A stretch of 13,153 bases of DNA from Dimargaris cristalligena (Eukaryota; Kickxellomycota; Dimargaritomycetes; Dimargaritales; Dimargaritaceae). The position numbers were made by a program, and so were the translations under genes. Of this stretch, positions 9,753 through 13,153 are shown in pieces. The notes beneath the pieces were generated by a model. It had not been told where the DNA came from, made no database searches, and saw nothing but the letters and a program-made list of their open reading frames with translations. The stretch covers positions 8,218-21,370 of the forward strand of contig JANBQC010000495.1 in NCBI GenBank assembly GCA_027576995.1, written 5' to 3'. How positions within the stretch are numbered: position 1 is the stretch's first letter; the number at the start of each line of letters is the position of its first letter.

Positions 9753-11406
9753 ATATTATTACGAGCGAGTTTTCCAAGCACCCTCTTTAAGACAAGTAGG
9801 GACGAAATTTTAGTAAGGCTCAATAGCACCCAACATAGCTTTAAACAGCCAGGGGTTTTTAATAGATGGTGTAAGATACAGCGTGGGATCTCCCCAGTAT
9901 GCTAGCTCCCCATGCCCGAGCCACGTTGAGTACCATGGCAATATAGTTACGTTTCAAAATTAGCTGTTCACTTAAACCTGATGATGTAACCAGTGTAAAA
10001 GAATGGCCTACCTCATTTTTCTGGGCGGGGTTCGTCCAATGCATCTATATACCCAGACCCTCCCCCCATTTCATCCCCAACCCCCTCCCTAACAGTAAAT
10101 AAGTAATATTCTCGTTAGTGACCCCGCTCGGGAATGAGGCCGTTTGATCTCAGACTAGAATCCGGAGAAGGGGGAGGATACAGGCACTGGTAGTTGGATT
10201 GGGGCATGTGAATGAGTATCTGGGAGGAGCTGGTGAATAGATTGAATGAGTCGCCTCAATCACTTCAACTGTAGCTCACACTCCTATCGTCACTATTTTT
10301 ACTGGTCAGTCTAAGGGTACGCTCCTTCTTCTTAGTATGCATTAGCAATGTATCCACGGTTAGAGATAATTGCGAACCAATCATTAGAAGCACATTGCGG
10401 ACTCTATAATTACCCTACCACTCAAAAAATGCAATCCGGCCTCCAAATGGACCGTGCTGTGACTGCCATTGGGTTAGGGGTGAGGTAGTACAATTGAATC
10501 AGCGTTCACTGTTTATTTAATTCGGCAAGGGAGGGGGTGTAAACACGGTCAATAAAGTCGTATTAAATAGCCGGGGGTTACTCCGGCGGGTATTGTAAAT
10601 ACTTAGTCTTACAATTGAGATCATGGTCGGGCCTTGGTTATGATGAATGGAGGTGGTTGATAGGGTTGGGGGCGAAAGTCTGAATAGGATGTTACAGCGG
10701 CTTTCCCCCCAATATATAGTCGATATTCTACCATAAGTGTGGAGTGATGTACAATGCCTAGCAAATATAATAATATAATATCATAGCAACTTGCTTTCAG
10801 TCGATTGCAATATATGTATGTCCGTGACACCAATGTCAAGAGATTAATACGCACTATAGAACAATCCAGTTATAATGCAACTGGTTAGTCACTAAGTTGA
10901 AAAAAAAAACGGATTAGGCTATGCTAGCTATTCGGGTCAGGATTGAGGCGGTAGGTTTTACTAAATAAAAATACACCTGGCGGTAAGCATCTCATCAATC
11001 CCCCGGACATTATTTATGCCAGTACGCATACCATATATAGTACGATCGACCCAGTTTTTGCCCTTGACCAAAAACCTTTTATTTATAAAATATAGGAAAT
11101 TTCTTAAAATGTCACCTAACTATCAAACTGGCCCGCGAAATTGGCGGCGATTACCCATATATTAGAACAACCGAAATATGTATGCGCGGTCCAGATATAG
11201 TGTGCATCTTCCATTACCGTTAGAGGCCTATGAAGGTAACAGCAGCCATAATGATATGTTAGCCGGGACGAACTGTGGTGATATACAGTAATATGAAAAT
11301 AAGAAACGAAGGGTATTTTTCAAAGACTGGGTGGTGGTGTATGCGTGGGCTATTTTCCGACTGGGAGCCAGTTTACTTTGCTTTGGCTTGAATTTCGGTA
11401 TGGTTA
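9753..11406. other. No gene seen in this 1.65-kb stretch
   Basis: Only short frames occur (9859-10044 minus, 10621-10854 minus), with no recognisable product. The part beyond about 10.7 kb is AT-rich and lies 3' of the SVP26-like gene on its transcribed strand, so it can hold the 3' UTR and terminator, but no structure stands out. Confidence 0.55.
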
Positions 11407-11412
11407 TTTATT
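11407..11412 (-). terminator. AATAAA poly(A)-signal hexamer after SVP26-like stop
   Basis: A canonical AATAAA on the minus strand begins only 3 nt after the TAA at 11418-11416. If used, it would give a very short 3' UTR of about 20-40 nt. The hexamer is common by chance in AT-rich DNA and fungal signals are loose, so its use is inferred from position alone. Confidence 0.4.
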
Positions 11413-11415
11413 GTC

Positions 11416-12431
11416 TTAACCAATGCGACTCTTGGATGGTGCCGCATTCTCTGATTTCCCCAAAATGGTACCGAAGAACGATTTAATGATACTGGTCCCT
11501 TTACTCGGCTGTCGGGCGCTCGGGTTGTGACCTAAGGTAGCCAAAGAGATATGCATACGTGTGAAAAGTAAGAATGTGTACATTTCAGTCATTAAGGTTG
11601 TGAGTTCAAGGAGTTCGATAGTTTGACTTCATCGGTGTCATGATAACGATACATGTGGGTATATTTTAGCGGTATTTATCAAGGACTCTACTTACGCATA
11701 TCCGGGAGCTGATTCTCATTTGAATTGAGTGATACCAGGTAGAGGACAGGGACCAGCCAGACGCAAATGACGAAAAAAGACACCGTCTCGGTGGTCGGAT
11801 AGTGCGAGTCGATAAAATATAAGAACCATGTGAAGTGGTTGCAAATGACGAGCACTGGTTGGTTTGGGTGGATTGTGATATATAAAATGGGTATGAGATT
11901 CAATTCCACATAAACATTAGTCAGCCTTGGTTTATGTCGAATCTATATTAATATACCACTGGGTGGATCGTAGCGGTTGACAGGTCATTAACTATTTCTT
12001 AATAGCCGGTGTATACCAAACAGCAAGCGTATGCTGTCGTCGAGGACGTAAATACTACTCCACCGGCAGTCACTGCCAATGGGCACACCCTATTAATAAG
12101 CGTAAACTATCAGGAATAACCTACCGCAAGTAGCAATGAACGTGAATCCCTCGGTGTTGGTGAATGGAAAAGTGCTCAAATGGAGGGCGTATACGGCTTG
12201 GCACAGGAGTGAAAAGCCCAAGCGGGTCCAGGACAAGCCGTCGAAGATTCCCAGCAGGGGGTGGACAGCCACCACTGCCCAAGTCGTGTAGAGAATGACC
12301 CGGCGCGCCTGGCTCGTTTTTTCCTCCACCAGCTCGGAGATGTAATAGAGACCGCAAACGATACACAGGGCCACAAAGGCAACGGCGAGAAGCACCCCCA
12401 CTATATTGAGGGCAGCGAGGAAACTGAGCAT
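11416..12431 (-). CDS. SVP26: Svp26/Erv26/TEX261-family ER-Golgi membrane cargo adaptor, three exons
   Basis: Coding exons on the minus strand are 12431-12125, 11854-11696 and 11531-11416 (307+159+116 = 582 nt, 193 residues plus TAA). The family signature GLYYISELVEE is at residues 27-37. Other family-like stretches are FDG (63-65), STFPF (86-90), the NH...W stretch around 108-112 and SFFVICVWLVP (128-138). Hydrophobic segments lie at about 4-29, 45-64, 71-85, 96-116 and 127-145, followed by a polar basic tail (156-193), as expected for a multispanning protein of about 196 residues such as human TEX261. Yeast Svp26/Erv26 is known to load pro-alkaline phosphatase and Golgi mannosyltransferases into COPII vesicles and cycles between ER and early Golgi; the same role here is inferred. 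The start is the first in-frame ATG; the frame is open further upstream but with no other ATG, and the signature then sits at the usual distance from the N terminus. Exons 1 and 2 are secure. Exon 3 is less sure because the tail is poorly conserved. Confidence 0.9.
11532..11695 (-). other. Intron 2 of the SVP26-like gene
   Basis: A 164-nt intron with a consensus donor GTAAGT at 11695-11690 and acceptor CTACCTTAG ending at 11532. It also interrupts a codon after the first base; C plus GT gives Arg156. This acceptor was chosen because the following frame gives a basic, hydrophilic tail ending in TAA at a total length typical of the family. Another AG at about 11492 would open a different frame, but its product looks less like a family tail. 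No clean branch-point consensus is visible. Confidence 0.75.
11855..12124 (-). other. Intron 1 of the SVP26-like gene
   Basis: A 270-nt intron with donor GTAGGT at 12124-12119 and acceptor CAACCAG ending at 11855. It splits a codon after its first base; joining G with TG restores a valine and keeps the family alignment across the junction (TC-V-LVICNH). The best branch-point match is GCTGACTAATG at 11925-11915, about 60 nt from the acceptor, which is farther than is usual in fungi. If retained, the frame reaches a stop nine codons after the junction codon. Confidence 0.88.
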
Positions 12432-12770
12432 GCCGGGCAATTTAGTCAGACGTTGCGGGATGGGGCCAATCTCTGGGATAGGGTACGGCGAATGCGACAA
12501 TGCAGCGGTTTCTGAAGGTCAATGGACCCAAATAGAAAGAAAGTATATACAGCGGGGTTAGTTTTAAAAAGGAATGAGGGGATTTCTGAGTTCAGGCATA
12601 TATAACAAAGGCGGGCTGAGCCACTGGAGAGGCTATACTGGTGGCCAGTTGGGGGAGAAGTAAGCTCTATTGTAAAATTGGGTATTGATATTAAATTTGA
12701 ATCAGTGGGGAATTGCGCGCTTGTCAAGGATATATTTAGTGCCCTTCTTCCCATTTCCAGCAGCCCGGCT
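12432..12770 (-). promoter_or_regulatory. Upstream region of the SVP26-like gene, with TATA-like elements
   Basis: Read on the minus strand, two TATA-like stretches occur upstream of the ATG, at about 12603-12598 (TATATA in GTTATATATGCC) and 12549-12544 (TGTATATAC). A pyrimidine tract (ACTTTCTTTCTATTTGG, about 12544-12528) follows the second; such tracts often lie near fungal transcription starts. The ATG context has G at -3. If transcription starts at or upstream of the first TATA-like site, an ATG at about 12600 would open an upstream frame of 11 codons. No transcription-factor site is clear enough to name. Confidence 0.4.
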
Positions 12771-13153
12771 CTCCCATAGTCGAGCCCAAGGAAGATAATG
12801 ATCTACGCTAGGCACTTTCAACATAAATCTTCGTGGTCTAACATTTGGTTACTGCAGGGGTGTTGTTCCTGGTTATCAACCCGCCCCAAGGTTTCATATA
12901 ATTATCCATTGTCATTTTGTGTATTAAAAAACAACACGGTCTAGCCACGCCTATGCCAACCCTCTTGTGGAAGCAGTAGCTAGGCGGAATAACTTATATC
13001 ATGACAATGCGAATCGATATCGCACCAGGTCTTAAACATTCGGCGGGTTAGGGATCCATGTTCCCCCGTCCAAGTACTATTGTAACCGGGATGGCCGAGT
13101 AGGACCAAGCAACTGTAAAGAAATAACTATTCCGTCGAGTAGGACGAGGGATC
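12771..13153. other. No gene seen at the right edge; CGAGTAGGAC repeated 40 nt apart
   Basis: No open frame of useful length exists on either strand. The decamer CGAGTAGGAC occurs at 13096-13105 and again at 13136-13145. The first copy lies in GGGATGGCCGAGTAGGACC, which resembles a Leu/Ser tRNA D-arm, but no anticodon stem or T-arm can be built from what follows before the window ends. Confidence 0.5.

Noticed and set aside
11416..11491. Alternative exon 3 using the acceptor at about 11492
   Set aside because: It opens a frame that ends at about 11370, but the product lacks the Lys/Ser-rich, weakly hydrophobic tail seen with the 11532 acceptor. It cannot be fully excluded without transcript data.
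12121..12382. Frames in other phases over SVP26-like exon 1 (12121-12366 and 12176-12382 minus; 12261-12515 plus)
   Set aside because: These are shadows of the GC-rich coding exon.
12432..12500. N-terminal extension of the SVP26-like protein to 12500
   Set aside because: The extension would begin at a TTG codon, is Pro-rich, and precedes the position where all family members start; the first in-frame ATG is at 12431.
13085..13153. tRNA-like D-arm GGGATGGCCGAGTAGGACC
   Set aside because: It matches an A-box, but no anticodon stem, T-loop (GGTTCRANNCC) or acceptor pairing is found before the window ends.

Overview
The window is eukaryotic, most likely from an ascomycete fungus. The only gene I can identify has two spliceosomal introns (GT...AG), and its protein belongs to the Svp26/Erv26/TEX261 family of ER-Golgi cargo adaptors. 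Several residues look more like the fungal than the animal members. One recognised gene in 13 kb fits a repeat-rich fungal genome with long intergenic spacers. A truffle-like Pezizomycete is only a guess, and nothing in the window fixes the species.

Layout: bases 1 to about 120 are an extreme G/T-rich tract with a six-run G-quadruplex motif. From there to about 11.4 kb I find no gene that can be defended. The open frames are short (at most about 140 codons), overlap on both strands, show no recognisable domain and are what chance gives at this base composition. No reverse transcriptase, integrase or transposase motifs, no convincing LTR or TIR pair, and no tRNA or rRNA are visible. This spacer holds small structures: a G10 run near 1.2 kb, two (AT)n microsatellites (1795-1818, 5742-5768), a G-rich repeat at 1989-2062, an 84-nt foldback at 6359-6442, a pyrimidine-rich strand at 6818-6985, and a perfect 24-bp palindrome at 9725-9748 just after three copies of CGATC.

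The gene lies on the minus strand at 12431-11416. It has three coding exons (12431-12125, 11854-11696, 11531-11416) encoding 193 residues, close to the usual length for the family. Its upstream region, to about 12.77 kb, has TATA-like elements and a pyrimidine tract. A poly(A)-signal hexamer lies 3 nt after the stop codon. The last 380 bases hold no gene. I do not see an undescribed multi-gene system here; the best leads are the palindrome, the foldback and the terminal G-quadruplex tract.
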